Origin: Enterococcus larvae
Lineage (GTDB): Bacteria > Bacillota > Bacilli > Lactobacillales > Enterococcaceae
Direction: 5' to 3'
Assembly (NCBI RefSeq): GCF_017830045.1
Contig: NZ_JAEDXU010000007.1
Coordinates: forward strand, 1-64,000
DNA: 64,000 nucleotides
Shown here: positions 62,789 to 64,000 of the stretch, one piece after another
How positions within the stretch are numbered: the stretch's first letter is position 1
Layout: every line of letters starts with the position of its first letter
Notes under the pieces: generated by a model
Told to the model about the DNA's origin: nothing
Seen by the model: only the letters and a program-made list of their open reading frames with translations
Databases searched by the model: none
Position numbers and translations under genes: made by a program

Positions 62789-64000
62789 ATGAAGATACGA
62801 AAAAAAGCCATTTCACTGTTCTCGACTTTGTTGATGACGACGCAGTTTATGATCGCACCGGTTCAGGTATTGGCAGAGGAAGGCGCTTTGGAAGCGACGC
62901 AATCGTCAGCAGATATGATACAAACAGAAGAGTCGAGTAGTACACAAATACAAGAAAGTACTAGTACATCGGAATCAATCCAACTGCCGACAGACCTATT
63001 TGATCCATTACCGTTGATCCAGGCAGAGGTGGAGACACCGACAACCAGTGCTGCTGGTCAAAATTATTGGGGCTATACGAATGATGGAAGTATCATCAGT
63101 TATTCTAATGGACCAAGCCTTTCAAGAGAAATCGGGAATAGTGTGGGACAGATACAAAGAGAATATGCAGGAGGTCATTGGGTTTATGATCCAGTGAAAT
63201 ATATAGATGGACTGCCGGCTTGGTGTATCAATCCGACAAAGGGCTTTCCAATGGGAGCTTCTTATACAAGGCATGTGTACACAGGTGATAAGGCGAATGG
63301 TGTTTACAATATTCTATACTACGCGATGCAAAATGGTTGGACGGATGGCTACGAGTATGTCGACGTCTATGTAGCATTGAACAGTTATTTAGGAAACACG
63401 CATCCTCAAATTGATTTTAGCGCTAGCTGGTTCACTACTGAGCCGACAGTTGCTTTTTTACTGGATAAAGCAAATGTACAGGATGCACCGCAGCAATCTT
63501 TTGATATTCAGAATAAGCATCAGGTGGCAGACTTTAATACAGCAACAAAAGAACAGGAAACTGGCTGGTATACACCAATTGCTTCAGGTGGAGATATTTA
63601 CTATACTTTTACGATCCCAGCTGGTATTACTGGGGAAACGAGTACAGGTCAATCATTGAGTGCTGGGACACATACGTTGAAGCATGATGTCAGCTTTAAA
63701 CTGAAAGCACCTGCTAATTATACTGGTGTAATTGAGGCAGATGTGACAACAACACTTAAGCGCTATGCAGCAGCAATCTACACCCCTGATCATGATTCAA
63801 GTCTACAGGATCTAATTGCTCTTCCTGGCGGCGACGAAATTGAAGAATCGTTTTCAACAAGAATCAGCGCAGAATTCTTCGCTAGAACCGGAGACTTCCA
63901 AATCTATAAGAAGTCTGATGTGACAGGACTGCCGATCCCCGGAGTGGAATTCAAGGTTGAACTGTCAACAGGAGAAACAGTCAACTTTACAACAGACAGC
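62789..64000 (+). CDS. Large surface adhesin/pilin-like protein, 5' part (runs off window)
   Basis: The first 404 codons of an open gene with no stop before the window end. It has a signal peptide (cut near LAE-EG), a Ser/Thr/Glu-rich linker, then about 240 residues with WCINPTKGFPMGASYT and YNILYYAMQNGWTDGYEYVDVYVALNSYLG. This pattern recalls thioester/TQXA domains of Gram-positive adhesins, though the partner Gln is not where I expect it. Near the edge, GDFQIYKKSDVTGLPIPGVEFKVELSTGE begins a SpaA/Cna-B-type repeat with its isopeptide-forming Lys. A C-terminal LPxTG is expected outside the window. AGGAGG precedes the ATG. Confidence 0.8.
   Translation, partial: MKIRKKAISLFSTLLMTTQFMIAPVQVLAEEGALEATQSSADMIQTEESSSTQIQESTSTSESIQLPTDLFDPLPLIQAEVETPTTSAAGQNYWGYTNDGSIISYSNGPSLSREIGNSVGQIQREYAGGHWVYDPVKYIDGLPAWCINPTKGFPMGASYTRHVYTGDKANGVYNILYYAMQNGWTDGYEYVDVYVALNSYLGNTHPQIDFSASWFTTEPTVAFLLDKANVQDAPQQSFDIQNKHQVADFNTATKEQETGWYTPIASGGDIYYTFTIPAGITGETSTGQSLSAGTHTLKHDVSFKLKAPANYTGVIEADVTTTLKRYAAAIYTPDHDSSLQDLIALPGGDEIEESFSTRISAEFFARTGDFQIYKKSDVTGLPIPGVEFKVELSTGETVNFTTDS

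Overview
The window looks like a chromosomal segment of a low-GC Firmicute, most probably an Enterococcus of the E. faecalis-like part of the genus. Reasons: two WxL/DUF916 cell-surface operons, a TIGR04197-type T7SS substrate, the hit/ecsAB/dat/trmB block, the yheA-yhaO-yhaN-yhaM block, a PBP2A-type class A PBP, QueT under a preQ1-II-like riboswitch, strong AGGAGG ribosome binding sites and AT-rich intergenic DNA. The species is not determined. No rRNA, tRNA, CRISPR or transposase gene was seen.

Layout: 0.2-1.9 kb DUF2829 (Tad2-like) gene, SDR oxidoreductase, queT. 1.9-6 kb beta-glucoside-type PTS, divergent mannonate-dehydratase-like enzyme and GntR regulator. 6-8.1 kb two DUF1538 membrane proteins plus a PII-like regulator. 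8.5-11 kb OpuC/EgtUV-like ABC transporter. 11.4-13.4 kb secreted alpha/beta hydrolase. 13.8-16.3 kb ArgR, phosphohexomutase, small secreted protein. 16.6-20.6 kb RluA-family enzyme, then a gene-poor region with four copies of a covarying hairpin/Shine-Dalgarno repeat around a small T7SS substrate locus. 21-23.6 kb class A PBP and YheA-like protein. 23.8-33.2 kb peptide-secretion island. 33.4-38.8 kb yhaO, yhaN, yhaM, ASCH protein. 39.3-47.6 kb two tandem paralogous WxL operons. 47.8-50 kb prsA, YtxH, HIT. 50.2-59.4 kb MocR regulator, GNAT, ecsAB, D-amino acid aminotransferase, trmB, LURP-one protein, PepSY protein, M42 peptidase, thioredoxin, YtpR. 59.8-64 kb two XRE proteins, an unknown protein and the 5' part of a large surface adhesin/pilin that runs off the window.

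The most interesting system is the island at 23.8-33.2 kb, lying between the yheA-like gene and yhaO, which are neighbours in many Bacilli. It encodes an AgrC/AgrA-type sensor and LytTR regulator; an unlisted 34-residue peptide precursor with a canonical double-glycine-type leader ending Ala-Gly, predicted to release a 19-residue peptide with two cysteines; a C39 peptidase/ABC exporter; a MacAB-like efflux module; two CxxC thioredoxin-fold proteins; a lipoprotein that looks like a thioredoxin fold without CxxC; and a tiny membrane protein. This reads as a regulated system for making, oxidising and exporting a small disulfide peptide (bacteriocin or pheromone) that I do not recognise.

Other notable signals: the four-copy structured repeat with compensatory stem changes; a 170-bp perfect inverted repeat 37 kb apart; a single-base A-tract frameshift in the signal peptide of a WxL-locus protein; degenerate sorting signals in both WxL operons; and a PII/DUF1538 module.
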